Shown: positions 26,663-34,880, numbered from the stretch's first letter. The stretch: 47,968 nucleotides of DNA from Candidatus Omnitrophota bacterium (GCA_016929445.1 JAFGIU010000001.1:1-47968); one strand, 5' to 3'. The notes: generated from the sequence alone by a model not told the origin. Made by a program: numbers and translations.

Positions 26663-27150
26663 CACGAATCCTTCTCAAATTCTTCTGTCACAAACTCCTC
26701 CACCAACCGTTTGTGGTCCTGGGCCGTCATCTCCCGGCGAATGAGCTTTTCCGCTGAGGCCAGCGCAGCTTCCACAACATAATCTCGCACTTGGATTTTG
26801 GCCTTTTCCAACTCCAAAACCATATTCTGTTTGGCTTTCTCCAATATGGCGCGCGCATCCGCACGGGCCTTTTCCTGCACTTCAGCGGAGGCTTGTTTGC
26901 CTTGCTCTAACGCCTCTTGGATTCTTGCGCGGGCCTCTTCCTCAATATGAACCAGTCGCGCCTGATAATCCGCGCGGAAATGCTCCGCTTCTTCCTTGGC
27001 CCGGGCAATGCTCTTGAGCTCGTTCGCCACGTTCTCACTGCGCGCGTCCAAAGCCTGTAACAAAGGCCCCCAGGCATATTTCTTCATCAGAAGAAAGAGA
27101 ACCAGGAAAGCGAGTGCGTGCACAAGGACTTCCTGCCAAATAATATTCAT
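26662..27150 (-). CDS. atpF: ATP synthase Fo subunit b
   Basis: This 162-residue peripheral-stalk subunit has one N-terminal membrane helix (about residues 7-22, VLVHALAFLVLFLLMKK) and then a long charged coiled coil rich in Ala, Glu, Lys and Arg. Only one b gene is present, so the stalk is probably a homodimer. It lies nine bases after atpE and overlaps atpH by one base. Confidence 0.94.
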   Translation of the reverse strand: MNIIWQEVLVHALAFLVLFLLMKKYAWGPLLQALDARSENVANELKSIARAKEEAEHFRADYQARLVHIEEEARARIQEALEQGKQASAEVQEKARADARAILEKAKQNMVLELEKAKIQVRDYVVEAALASAEKLIRREMTAQDHKRLVEEFVTEEFEKDS

Positions 27151-27159
27151 GGTCTTTGC

Positions 27160-27393
27160 CTATACCTTTGAGCCCAAAACAAACACAACCACCAGGCCGT
27201 AGATCGCAATCGCTTCGATCAATGCGCATCCGATGATCATGGCTAACTGAATGCGAGGCGCTGCCTCAGGCTGCCGGCCCATGGCATCCATAGCAGAGGC
27301 TACTGCTTTGCCCAAACCGAAAGCCGCGCCAAATGCCGCCATTGCAAAACCCAGGGGCAAGGTCAGGCCCAACCAATTCGTTGCTTGTTCCAT
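27160..27393 (-). CDS. atpE: ATP synthase Fo subunit c (proteolipid)
   Basis: This 77-residue rotor-ring subunit forms two helices joined by the polar loop DAMGRQPEAAP. The ion-binding carboxylate is the glutamate of CALIEAIAIYG in helix 2. The residues after it are Ala-Ile rather than Ser-Thr, and helix 1 (GAAFGLGKAVASA) lacks the glutamine of Na+-type rings, so H+ coupling is the simpler reading. The ATG at 27393 has GGAGG at ideal spacing; the longer upstream frame is ignored. It follows atpB by 43 bases, room for the strong ribosome-binding site needed for high expression. Confidence 0.94.
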   Translation of the reverse strand: MEQATNWLGLTLPLGFAMAAFGAAFGLGKAVASAMDAMGRQPEAAPRIQLAMIIGCALIEAIAIYGLVVVFVLGSKV

Positions 27394-27436
27394 TTGTTCC
27401 TCCGTCAGTGTCACGCTGCGCTCGCCATGACGTGTG

Positions 27437-28279
27437 TTAATGATCCTCCCCATGAGGAAGAACCATTGAGATGTACACCGTACTCAACAAACTAAAGACC
27501 AAGGCCTGTAATGTGCTGAAGATAAAGATCAGCGGATACACCAAAACATGCAGCGGAAACCCCACAGGAAAGTGCACCAAGGCCATCAGGCTGATTCCGA
27601 GCCCGGCGAACACGGCCATTAAGGCATCCTCTCCCGTGATATTCCCAAAAAGCCGGATGGCCAGGCTCAAAGGCTTGGCGATCTCCCCGACAATGTGGAT
27701 CACAAACATCAACGGCGACAAAATCCAAGTCACAAGGTCCCTGGGCTCGCCCATCAGATGATAGAGGTAGCCCAAGAACCCGAAACTTTTGAGGGCCAGG
27801 CCTTGCACAATCACAAACACGCAAAGGGCCAGGCCTGCGGTGAGATTAATGCTGGCCGTGGGCGACTTGAGCAAAGGCACCACCCCGAAAAGATTCATGG
27901 TGATGATATAGATAAAGAAAGTGCCGATAAGCGGAGTAAATTTGCGGCCGCTCGATCCCAACACGCTCACTACAAAACCTTCGATGGTACTCACGATGAG
28001 CTCCACAAAGGACTGGAGCCTGCCGGGCACTTGATGAATATTGCGCGACACGTGGCGAAAGACGAGTGTGAGCACCATGATCGCAACCAAGGCAAAAAAC
28101 ACATTCTCCCAGCGGTGCAACAGGTGCACAAAGGGGCCCCAAACAGGGTCATCCCCGAATTGCAGGTTCAGGACAGTGACAAGGTTGGGCAGTTCGGGCA
28201 CCATGTGCCCGCCCTCGGCGGCAGCGCTATGGGCCATTTCTGCCGCATGTGGGGCTGTTTCAGCAGCGTAGGCGATCAT
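27437..28279 (-). CDS. atpB: ATP synthase Fo subunit a
   Basis: This 280-residue static half-channel subunit is next to the c-ring. The essential arginine is in LSLAIRLFGNITGEDAL; further signatures are FVVSVLGSSGRKFTPLIGTF and VVPLLKSPTASINLT. The N-terminal 40 residues are Ala/His/Glu-rich and precede helix 1. The ATG at 28279 is chosen because it overlaps the stop of the upstream atpZ/I gene by four bases (ATGA). A longer frame upstream encodes unrelated sequence. Confidence 0.95.
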   Translation of the reverse strand: MIAYAAETAPHAAEMAHSAAAEGGHMVPELPNLVTVLNLQFGDDPVWGPFVHLLHRWENVFFALVAIMVLTLVFRHVSRNIHQVPGRLQSFVELIVSTIEGFVVSVLGSSGRKFTPLIGTFFIYIITMNLFGVVPLLKSPTASINLTAGLALCVFVIVQGLALKSFGFLGYLYHLMGEPRDLVTWILSPLMFVIHIVGEIAKPLSLAIRLFGNITGEDALMAVFAGLGISLMALVHFPVGFPLHVLVYPLIFIFSTLQALVFSLLSTVYISMVLPHGEDH

Positions 28280-28542
28280 TTCTTGGTGTCTTGTATGCGT
28301 TGTGCCGTTTTGACCAGGCGCTGTGTTTCGACAACTCCCGCTGCCAGACCGACAAAGGTTAGGATTAGGGCACCCCAGGGAGCACACCCAAACTTGCGAT
28401 CCACCCATTGGCCTGCGAAAAGGCCCACGAGCGGCGCCACGGCCAGCAGGATAGGCAGGGTCAGCCAGAGACCTAACTGCCTCATAGCAGAGGAGTAATC
28501 TTCTGCCTCAGGGCGAGGCCCTTGGTCAGGACGATGAGTCAT
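28276..28542 (-). CDS. AtpZ/AtpI-family Fo assembly protein
   Basis: This 88-residue protein has two helices: about residues 22-41 (LGLWLTLPILLAVAPLVGLF) and 54-72. The motif GLFAGQWVDRKFGCAPWGALI between them matches the AtpZ/AtpI group, which lies first in many atp operons and helps c-ring assembly or Mg2+/Ca2+ handling. The ATG at 28542 has AAGGA nine bases upstream. It overlaps atpB by four bases. An earlier ATG would add nine residues with no better ribosome-binding site. Confidence 0.82.
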   Translation of the reverse strand: MTHRPDQGPRPEAEDYSSAMRQLGLWLTLPILLAVAPLVGLFAGQWVDRKFGCAPWGALILTFVGLAAGVVETQRLVKTAQRIQDTKK

Positions 28543-28609
28543 TATAGCGGGATCCTTGGGGGGTGGCAACTCAAGCTGCGCTAAATCATACGACAGGCAA
28601 CAAACGCAT

Positions 28610-28618
28610 ATTATAGCA
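28610..28618 (-). promoter_or_regulatory. Predicted extended -10 promoter of the atp operon
   Basis: On the minus strand TGCTATAAT is a perfect extended -10 element (TGnTATAAT). Transcription would start near 28603, giving a leader of about 60 bases before the atpZ/I start. No good -35 box is seen, as is usual for extended -10 promoters. Confidence 0.55.
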
Positions 28619-28652
28619 TGGAGTGGTGGGCCGCGCCGGGCCCTGGGAGGAC

Positions 28653-30257
28653 TTACAGGCTTTCTAACAGCAGGCTCATCGCAGTGGAGCCTTGTTTGAT
28701 GGCCTCCGCTTGCCGAAGACTTTTAAGATTGTCCCTGTCGGGTAACGCCTTTATGCCCTTTCTTGCCCAGAGGGCCTGTGTTCGATAAACAGAATACTGG
28801 CCGGCTGCCCTGAGAACACTTCCTCCATCAAAGGAGACCATGTGTTCCTGAAGTGCTCGAATAATCCCGAAAGCATGACGTGTGTGTGTCACCACAAGCA
28901 CGTCTTCTTCCGCATTAAGAATTTGCCAAGCCATATGGCGGTCTCGCATATCATTTTCGATGCGCACATCCTCCTCCGAATCTCGAATCCCTTCATATTC
29001 CTCGTAGAGCTCTCGCATCGCTGGGAGAGACACCTGAATTCCCAAATCCTGGAACCATCTGGCGGCAATTTCAGGCATTGGCACCTGCCAAGCAAAAACG
29101 TGAGAGCTGATCTCTCTGTACGCATAGAAAGCCGCGCTCCGCAAACCAAGCTCATCGTAGACAGCACGCAAACCGCCATGGCTTGCTCTGATATCCACAT
29201 TCACGGCTCTCCGGCCGGTACTCAGGGCATGGTCCACCGCGTAGCTCATTTCGTTCTCGAACCAAACAGTCTTGAGCCCCTCTTGAACGGCATTCCCGAG
29301 ACTGCTGCCATCTCGAGACAATTCAAGGATCCAGCCGTGGAGGGAGCTTTCGGCATGGGTATTGCCTTCTTCAACCATCAGCACCCGCGCCTTGGGATGG
29401 GCAGCCATTCCCTCCTTGATATGACTCTTCTCAGAGTCCGTCGGCTTGGTTAACTCGCCCTCCAAAGAGTATCCGTCCCGGTAAACAAAGTTGGCTGCTT
29501 CCCGGTCATGCACCGTGCTCACAAAATGCACCTCCCGGAGAGCTCCTGAGGGTGACTGAATGGTCACAGTGGCAGTCATCCGGTTTACAATGTGTCCCGG
29601 CACAAGGACCTCTGTTCCTTCCAGGCTGACCGGAGCCTCCACCTTTCGACAAAATGCTTGTGCTTCGGGCTGCGTCATTGTTTCAAGCGGATAGGGCTCT
29701 ACCCCAAAGATCACTCCCTCCATTGACCGCATTACTGCAGCCGGGGACACGTGCTCCGTCTCCGTGCCGGTTCCCCCAGAGGGCGCATCCTCGCTGCGCA
29801 AAACTTCCTCCTCAGGATTGCCCCCCTGGTACCATTCAACGAGCGTCTTTTCACGGTCCTGCCCCAAATTTTTAAATCCCACCCGGTCTCTCAGCAGGGC
29901 GAAGGCACGAGCACCTACATCAAGATTCTCAGAATGAGTTCGACCCGCATCTTGTACAATTGTCTGGGTTGGGAAATCGTATGCGGGTTCAGCAGCCGCG
30001 GCAAGCATCAGCGCAGTATAGAAGGCTTCGGCATCCGGTCCCTCTTTAGCGCCGAAGTACTGCGAAAGTTCACCATGAGTTCGCAAGACCGATTCCATCC
30101 CTCCTCGCTCGAGAAGCCAAGAGGTCCATGATCGTCGAATACCTTCCTCAAAGGTGGAAGTAACGGCAAGTTGTGCGGGCTGTGCTGCCCATATCCCGGT
30201 AGGAAGAATACAGGAGACGGCAATACAAAAAATGAAAATCAGGCTGCGGAAGGACAT
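28653..30257 (-). CDS. Secreted protein of unknown function, possibly TraB/GumN-like
   Basis: This 534-residue protein starts with a signal peptide (SLIFIFCIAVSCILPTGIWA, cleavage near AAQPA). The first 200 residues are helical and unrecognised. In the second half VHFVSTVHD (243-251), VLMVEEG (292-298), NDMRDRHMAWQI (435-446) and VLVVTHTRHAFGI (453-465) occur in an order that recalls the TraB/GumN/PrgY fold: a GxxH motif, a buried glutamate, an R..M helix and a final G.xH.xG motif. The match is by eye and weak. GAGGTG lies before the ATG. It is monocistronic, between pyrF and the atp operon. Its secretion and helical N-terminus are shared with the giant protein at 17.4 kb. Confidence 0.65.
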   Translation of the reverse strand: MSFRSLIFIFCIAVSCILPTGIWAAQPAQLAVTSTFEEGIRRSWTSWLLERGGMESVLRTHGELSQYFGAKEGPDAEAFYTALMLAAAAEPAYDFPTQTIVQDAGRTHSENLDVGARAFALLRDRVGFKNLGQDREKTLVEWYQGGNPEEEVLRSEDAPSGGTGTETEHVSPAAVMRSMEGVIFGVEPYPLETMTQPEAQAFCRKVEAPVSLEGTEVLVPGHIVNRMTATVTIQSPSGALREVHFVSTVHDREAANFVYRDGYSLEGELTKPTDSEKSHIKEGMAAHPKARVLMVEEGNTHAESSLHGWILELSRDGSSLGNAVQEGLKTVWFENEMSYAVDHALSTGRRAVNVDIRASHGGLRAVYDELGLRSAAFYAYREISSHVFAWQVPMPEIAARWFQDLGIQVSLPAMRELYEEYEGIRDSEEDVRIENDMRDRHMAWQILNAEEDVLVVTHTRHAFGIIRALQEHMVSFDGGSVLRAAGQYSVYRTQALWARKGIKALPDRDNLKSLRQAEAIKQGSTAMSLLLESL

Positions 30258-30414
30258 GGCGGCGGCACCTCACTCTGTTTCTGGACAAAGTGTACCACCT
30301 TCCTGCTCACAGGACTGCTGAATATTACTTAGTTATACCCTTTAATAGCAAGACAACAAGACACTTGGGAGCCCCGCACCCGCAAAAAGGAAGGCCTTGT
30401 ATCAGATGATGCCT

Positions 30415-31125
30415 CTACGGGTTGGTGCAGAATTCCTCCCGAATCACCGCGGCAGCCGCAGCCGGATCTGAGGCATCCAAAATGGGGCGACCCACCACAA
30501 TGTAATCGGCCCCGGCCGAAGCTGCCTCGGCCGGCGTGGCGATGCGCTTTTGGTCTCCCGCGGCAGAGTTTGCGGGCCGGATGCCCGGCACTACCAGCAC
30601 AGCATCCTTGCCCAAGACCTGGCGCAGTTTTTTCAGCTCCTGGGCCGAACAAACCAAGCCGTCGAGCCCTGCACCCAAAGCTTGTTTGCCCAGATGGAGG
30701 ACACTCCCTCTTACGCTGCGCATGATGCCCATGGAATTCAGGGCCTGGCGGTCGTGACTGGTGAGAATGGTCACGGCAATCAGGAGAGGTTTGGGAATGC
30801 CCAGGCGCCCGGATTCCCTGCGGCAGGCATCGGCTGCGGCGCACATCATATCCGCACCCCCCAGGGCATGCACATCGATGAGGGCGACCTGGTGGCGAGT
30901 GGCCTCAATGACCGCTCCCTTTACGGTTTGGGGAATGTCATGATATTTGAGATCGAGAAAAACCTGCGCGCCGGCCGCGTGCACCGCCTTAATGGCCGCC
31001 GGACCACAGGTGGTGAAAAGCCGCGAACCGATTTTGTAGAAGCGGCAGTGTTCTCCGATCCGCTCCATGAGGCGCTTGGCTTCGTCCAGGGTCTCCACAT
31101 CAAGGGCAGTGATGAGTTGGGTCAT
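30415..31125 (-). CDS. pyrF: Orotidine 5'-phosphate decarboxylase
   Basis: This 236-residue enzyme makes UMP from OMP, the last step of de novo pyrimidine synthesis. It is a single TIM barrel with the catalytic DxKxxD signature in VFLDLKYHDIPQTV, and phosphate-gripper sequences VVPGIRP and DYIVVGRPI near the C-terminus. The ATG at 31125 is preceded by GGAG four bases upstream; the region further upstream is a repeat. It is the last gene of the pyr operon. The 157 bases downstream to the next gene show no clear terminator. Confidence 0.93.
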   Translation of the reverse strand: MTQLITALDVETLDEAKRLMERIGEHCRFYKIGSRLFTTCGPAAIKAVHAAGAQVFLDLKYHDIPQTVKGAVIEATRHQVALIDVHALGGADMMCAAADACRRESGRLGIPKPLLIAVTILTSHDRQALNSMGIMRSVRGSVLHLGKQALGAGLDGLVCSAQELKKLRQVLGKDAVLVVPGIRPANSAAGDQKRIATPAEAASAGADYIVVGRPILDASDPAAAAAVIREEFCTNP

Positions 31126-31138
31126 AAAACTCCAACAG

Positions 31139-31179
31139 CGGTGCCAGGCACCGGTGCCAGGCACCAGTGCCTGACACCG
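31139..31179. repeat. GGTGCCAGGCACC-type repeat cluster between pyrC and pyrF
   Basis: GGTGCCAGGCACC, GGTGCCAGGCACC and AGTGCCTGACACC units abut the pyrC stop (31180-31182) on its downstream side and end 13 bases before the pyrF start. The same family occurs at 15523-15563 and 34161-34186. Confidence 0.85.
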
Positions 31180-32454
31180 TTATTTTCGATACACAATCTT
31201 GCCGCGGCACAGGGTCATTTCAATAACCCCGGGCAAAGTCATTCCCATAAACGGAGTGTTCTTGGATTTAGAATGAATCTCTTCTTCTTTCACGGTCCAC
31301 TCGGACTCTAAATCCACCAGGGCAACATCAGCATCAACCCCCTCGCTCAACGATCCCGCAGGAAGAGCGAAAATCTTGGCCGGGGCCGAGCTCATTTTAT
31401 CAATGAGCTGCGAAAGCGTCAGAATCTTCGTGTGGACCAGTTCCTTTAGAGACAAAGAGAATGCTGTTTCCAGTCCGATGATTCCGCAAGGCGCCACATT
31501 GTATTCCATTTCCTTTTCCCACTGAGTATGGGGAGCATGGTCCGTGGCAATACAATCCACAGTGCCGTCGGCCAGACCCTCTTTGATCGCAATGATGTCT
31601 TCCTGCGTGCGCAGAGGCGGATACATTTTCGTACAGGGGTCATAGTTGCGGACGGCCTCATGGGAAAGGCTAAAGTGGTGAGGACAGACTTCACAGGTCA
31701 CATCCACACCCCGCGCCTTGGCCTCGCGCACCTGCCATATCGACCCTGCGCAACTGGCGTGCGCAATGTGCAATTTTCCGCCGGTCATTTCCGCCAGCTC
31801 AATATCCCGGGCCACCATCACGGTTTCGCTGGCCGCGGGCATCCCCTTAAGCCCCAGCTCGGTGGATACGACACCCTCGTGCATCACCGCACCCTCGGAC
31901 AAATCCAGGTCTTGGCAGTGGTCGGAGATCCGCAGATCAAACATTTTGGCATATTCCAAGGCGTGTCGCATGACCTTGCTGGAATACACCGGGCGGCCGT
32001 CATCGGAGAGGGCGACCACACCCGCATCTTTGAGTTCGCCGATCTCCGACAGCAACTTGCCTTCCAAGTTTTTGGTCACGGCTCCGAAAGGAAACACTTT
32101 GATGAGTCCTACCCGCTCGGCCTCTGCATAGATCATCTGCACCAGAGAGCGCTCATCAATCACCGGCTTGGTGTTGGGCATACAGCAAACACTTGTAAAA
32201 CCGCCCTTGGCTGCGGCCCGGCTGCCGCTCTCGATGGTTTCCTTTCCTTCCTGTCCCGGCTGTCTCAGATGAGTGTGCACATCGACCAGGCCCGGAAACA
32301 CATGCTTGCCCGAGGCATTGATAATCTCGTCCACGGCTTCTTTGATATTCTTTTGCACCTTTACGATCCGGCCGTCCTGGATCAATACATCGCGCAGCTC
32401 GTCAATTTTATTGGCCGGATCCACCACATGGCCGCCCTTAATCAGAATACGCAT
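31180..32454 (-). CDS. pyrC: Dihydroorotase (type I)
   Basis: This 424-residue zinc amidohydrolase closes carbamoyl aspartate to dihydroorotate, the third step of UMP synthesis. The metal-binding HxH is His60-x-His62 in GLVDVHTHLRQPGQE, and other signatures are VALSDDGRPVYSSKVM and CIATDHAPHTQWEKE. The C-terminal beta domain contains GVDADVALVDLE. Length and motifs fit the class I group that pairs with a separate ATCase. It lies 13 bases after pyrB. A repeat element is fused to its stop codon. Confidence 0.95.
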   Translation of the reverse strand: MRILIKGGHVVDPANKIDELRDVLIQDGRIVKVQKNIKEAVDEIINASGKHVFPGLVDVHTHLRQPGQEGKETIESGSRAAAKGGFTSVCCMPNTKPVIDERSLVQMIYAEAERVGLIKVFPFGAVTKNLEGKLLSEIGELKDAGVVALSDDGRPVYSSKVMRHALEYAKMFDLRISDHCQDLDLSEGAVMHEGVVSTELGLKGMPAASETVMVARDIELAEMTGGKLHIAHASCAGSIWQVREAKARGVDVTCEVCPHHFSLSHEAVRNYDPCTKMYPPLRTQEDIIAIKEGLADGTVDCIATDHAPHTQWEKEMEYNVAPCGIIGLETAFSLSLKELVHTKILTLSQLIDKMSSAPAKIFALPAGSLSEGVDADVALVDLESEWTVKEEEIHSKSKNTPFMGMTLPGVIEMTLCRGKIVYRK

Positions 32455-32467
32455 CGTTCAACTCTCC

Positions 32468-33424
32468 TCACTCTCCGGCCTTCACTCCTGCAATCAAATA
32501 CAAACAAGCCATGCGAACCGCAATCCCATTAGTAACCTGCTCCAAAATAACCGAGTGCGACCCGTCAGCCACGTCCGGAGACAACTCAATCCCCCGGTTG
32601 ATCGGACCCGGGTGCATCACTAACGCCGTGGGCTTAGCCCTCTGCATCTTGGCACTGTTAATGCCGAAGGTCGCAGCATATTCCCGGATGGAAGGGAAGA
32701 GTCCTTCGTCCTGTCTCTCCAGTTGCAGGCGCAACACATAAATCACATCCGCATCCTCAATGGCTTCGTGTACGTCATACGTCACATCCACACCCTGCTG
32801 TTCAATACCCCTTGGTATGAGCGTGGGCGGTCCGCACACGGTCACCTTGGCACCGAGCTTGGTCATGCCCGCGATATTGGAACGCGCCACACGCGAGTGC
32901 GCGATGTCGCCAATGATACTAACTTTGAGTCCCTCGATGTGGCCGATGTGTTCGCGGATGGTAAATAGATCCAGCAAAGCTTGGGTGGGGTGTTCGTGAG
33001 AGCCGTCGCCCCCGTTGACGATCGAGCAGGACACAACACGCGCCAGCTGATGGGGCACACCGCTTGCACCGTGCCGCACAACCAAGATGTCTGCGCGCAT
33101 GGCCTCAATATTACGGGCCGTATCGTGCAGGCTTTCGCCCTTGACCAAACTCGATTGAGCTGTCTGGACGCTGATGATATCCGCACTCAGCCGCTTGGCT
33201 GCCAATTCAAAAGAGATCCGGGTGCGCGTGGAAGGCTCGGAAAAGAGTATTGCCACAGTCTTACCACGCAGGGCAGGCACCTTCTTAACGGCCCGTGTAG
33301 TGACTTCGCGAAAAGAACGCGCCGTATCCAGAATCAACAGAATCTCCTCAGCACTCATCTCCCGTAACTCAAGCAGATCCTTGCGACTCCATTTGGCTGC
33401 GGGTTTTTCTTGGAGTCTACTCAT
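32468..33424 (-). CDS. pyrB: Aspartate carbamoyltransferase, catalytic chain
   Basis: This 318-residue enzyme joins carbamoyl phosphate and aspartate. The carbamoyl-phosphate motif is ILFSEPSTRTRISFELAA; others are VVRHGASGVPHQLA and GDGSHEHPTQALLDLFTI, with ALVMHPGPINRGIEL near the C-terminus. The ATG at 33424 overlaps the pyrR end by eight bases and has GGAGG upstream, so the two are coupled. No pyrI regulatory-chain gene is present in the window, consistent with control by PyrR attenuation instead. Confidence 0.95.
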   Translation of the reverse strand: MSRLQEKPAAKWSRKDLLELREMSAEEILLILDTARSFREVTTRAVKKVPALRGKTVAILFSEPSTRTRISFELAAKRLSADIISVQTAQSSLVKGESLHDTARNIEAMRADILVVRHGASGVPHQLARVVSCSIVNGGDGSHEHPTQALLDLFTIREHIGHIEGLKVSIIGDIAHSRVARSNIAGMTKLGAKVTVCGPPTLIPRGIEQQGVDVTYDVHEAIEDADVIYVLRLQLERQDEGLFPSIREYAATFGINSAKMQRAKPTALVMHPGPINRGIELSPDVADGSHSVILEQVTNGIAVRMACLYLIAGVKAGE

Positions 33425-33959
33425 TGGAAACCTCCACCATGACTTCGTCGGAGTCGTCGATCTCCCGCACATTCACATGCACCACATCCCGGAAATTGGT
33501 AGGCAGATTCTTTCCCACATAATCCGGACGTATCGGAAGTTCCCGGTGCCCGCGATCCACTAATACGGCCAGCTGGATGTATTGGGGCCGGCCAAAGTCC
33601 ATAAGAGCCACAAGCGCTGAGCGAATCGTGCGCCCTGTGAAGAGAACATCGTCAACCACAACCACCTTCTGGTCCTTGAGATCCAATGGGATTTCGGTTT
33701 CGCGCACAATGGGTTGACTCGCCACTGTAGAGAGATCATCCCGATACAGGTTGATGTCGATGGCCCCCACCGGAGGAGGCGTACCGTCAATACTCTTGAT
33801 GAGCTCGGCCAGGCGTTCTGCCAGCACCGCCCCCCGCCGACGAACCCCGATCAAGATTAAGTTTTCAATGCTCTTGTTTCGTTCCAGGATTTCATGGGCC
33901 ATGCGCGTGAGCGCCCGGTTCATCCCCTCGGAATCCATAATCTGGTGTCCAGAATTCAT
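33417..33959 (-). CDS. pyrR: PyrR: pyrimidine operon attenuation regulator / uracil phosphoribosyltransferase
   Basis: This 180-residue protein binds the pyr leader RNA when UMP is high and promotes termination; it may also have weak UPRTase activity. The PRPP-binding loop is VVVVDDVLFTGRTIRSAL. The start at 33959 (MNSGHQIMDSEGMNRALTRM) aligns residue for residue with the start of Bacillus PyrR, with ALTR.AHE..ERN following, and GGGAG sits five bases upstream; an in-frame TTG/ATG pair 12-15 bases earlier is less likely. It is the first gene of the operon and lies directly downstream of its own attenuator. Confidence 0.95.
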   Translation of the reverse strand: MNSGHQIMDSEGMNRALTRMAHEILERNKSIENLILIGVRRRGAVLAERLAELIKSIDGTPPPVGAIDINLYRDDLSTVASQPIVRETEIPLDLKDQKVVVVDDVLFTGRTIRSALVALMDFGRPQYIQLAVLVDRGHRELPIRPDYVGKNLPTNFRDVVHVNVREIDDSDEVMVEVSNE

Positions 33960-33977
33960 TCCCTCTCCCATCAAGGC

Positions 33978-34023
33978 AAAAAAATACCCCGTCCCCTGCG
34001 CGCACCCTGCACAGAGCCGGGGT
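33978..34023 (-). terminator. Attenuator terminator in the pyr leader
   Basis: On the minus strand a hairpin from 34023 to 33986 begins ACCCCGG and ends GGGGACGGGGT, with a long GC-rich stem interrupted by small bulges. It is followed by seven T residues (33984-33978), 18 bases before the pyrR start. This is a classic intrinsic terminator placed between the promoter and the first gene, so it must be read through for expression. Confidence 0.85.
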
Positions 34024-34060
34024 TAAAACTCGTTTGTTTTCTAAGGTTTAGCATTTCTCT

Positions 34061-34091
34061 CTGACCTTCTCAGCCTCTCCGGACCGAGTTA
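34061..34091 (-). promoter_or_regulatory. PyrR-binding loop (PYR element)
   Basis: On the minus strand CTCGGTC, a CGGAGA loop and GGCTGAG form a hairpin followed by AAGG. This matches the known PyrR-binding consensus (AGUCC.GAGAGGCUGAGAAGG in Bacillus) almost base for base. The 5' part (AACTCG, 34090-34085) can alternatively pair with CGAGTT at 34032-34027, which would break this hairpin and could serve as the antiterminator. Confidence 0.85.
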
Positions 34092-34114
34092 AAGGTTGGC
34101 GTGGATTGTTGTTA

Positions 34115-34143
34115 AGCGTATCACTCGATCGCATCGGGGTCAA
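34115..34143 (-). promoter_or_regulatory. Predicted promoter of the pyr operon
   Basis: TTGACC (34143-34138), a 17-base spacer and TACGCT (34120-34115) on the minus strand. It would give a leader of about 150 bases containing the PyrR hairpin and terminator in the right order. Confidence 0.6.
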
Positions 34144-34160
34144 GCCTCGGTGTCCCACTC

Positions 34161-34186
34161 GGTGCCAGGCACCGGTGCCTGGCACC
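34161..34186. repeat. Perfect GGTGCCAGGCACC palindrome after rsmI
   Basis: GGTGCCAGGCACC is directly followed by its reverse complement GGTGCCTGGCACC, a 26-base perfect palindrome. It ends two bases from the rsmI stop and lies just upstream of the pyr promoter. It is the cleanest copy of the family in the window and could act as a transcript-end hairpin for rsmI. Confidence 0.9.
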
Positions 34187-34187
34187 G

Positions 34188-34880
34188 TTATTTCTTAGCG
34201 CCGGAAATGACGAGCACAAGTTCGCCTTTGGGGGCTTTGGTCTGCACATGGTCCAGCAGTTCCGGCAAGGTACCGTGCAGGGTCTCTTCGAACTTCTTGG
34301 TGAGTTCACGGGAAAGACTGGCAGGACGATCGCCCAGGATCTCCGCCGCATCGATCAGGGCCTTCACAATGCGGTGAGGGCTTTCAAAAAAGACCAGCGT
34401 GTGGCTGTACTCCGAAAGTTCTTTGAGCCTGCGGCGCCGGGTAGCGCCTTTGTTGGAGAGAAATCCTTCAAAATGGAATCGGTCCGTGGGCAGGCCCGAC
34501 ACAACCAACGCAGCCAAGAGAGAGGACGGGCCGGGAACAGCCGCCACCTTCAGGCTCTCTTTGATCGCGAGCCGCACCAAAGGGAATCCCGGGTCGCTAA
34601 TGGATGGCGTGCCCGCGTCGCAAACCAGCGCCACGCGGCGTCCGCATTTCATGGCAGCCACAAGCCCCGGGGCTTTGTCGCGCTCGTTGTGTTCGTGAAA
34701 GCTCTGGATGTCGGTGGAGATATTCCAGTGCGCGCAAAGCTTGCGTGTATGCCGGGTGTCTTCTGCGGCAATGAGATCCACCCCTTGAAGAACCTCCACG
34801 GCCCGCGGGCTCATGTCCTGCAGATTCCCGATGGGAGTGGCTACCAAATACAAATCATGATCCAGCGGAACGCTAGGCAT
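34188..34880 (-). CDS. rsmI: 16S rRNA 2'-O-methyltransferase RsmI
   Basis: This 230-residue tetrapyrrole-methylase-fold enzyme methylates the ribose of C1402 in 16S rRNA. Signatures include DHDLYLVATPIGNLQDMSPRA at the N-terminus, LIAAEDTRHTRKL, RVALVCDAGTPSISDPGFPL and LVFFESPHRIVKAL. It is shorter than the E. coli protein (about 286 residues) because the C-terminal helical extension is missing, a common variant. It overlaps the upstream NUDIX gene by eight bases. Confidence 0.95.
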   Translation of the reverse strand: MPSVPLDHDLYLVATPIGNLQDMSPRAVEVLQGVDLIAAEDTRHTRKLCAHWNISTDIQSFHEHNERDKAPGLVAAMKCGRRVALVCDAGTPSISDPGFPLVRLAIKESLKVAAVPGPSSLLAALVVSGLPTDRFHFEGFLSNKGATRRRRLKELSEYSHTLVFFESPHRIVKALIDAAEILGDRPASLSRELTKKFEETLHGTLPELLDHVQTKAPKGELVLVISGAKK

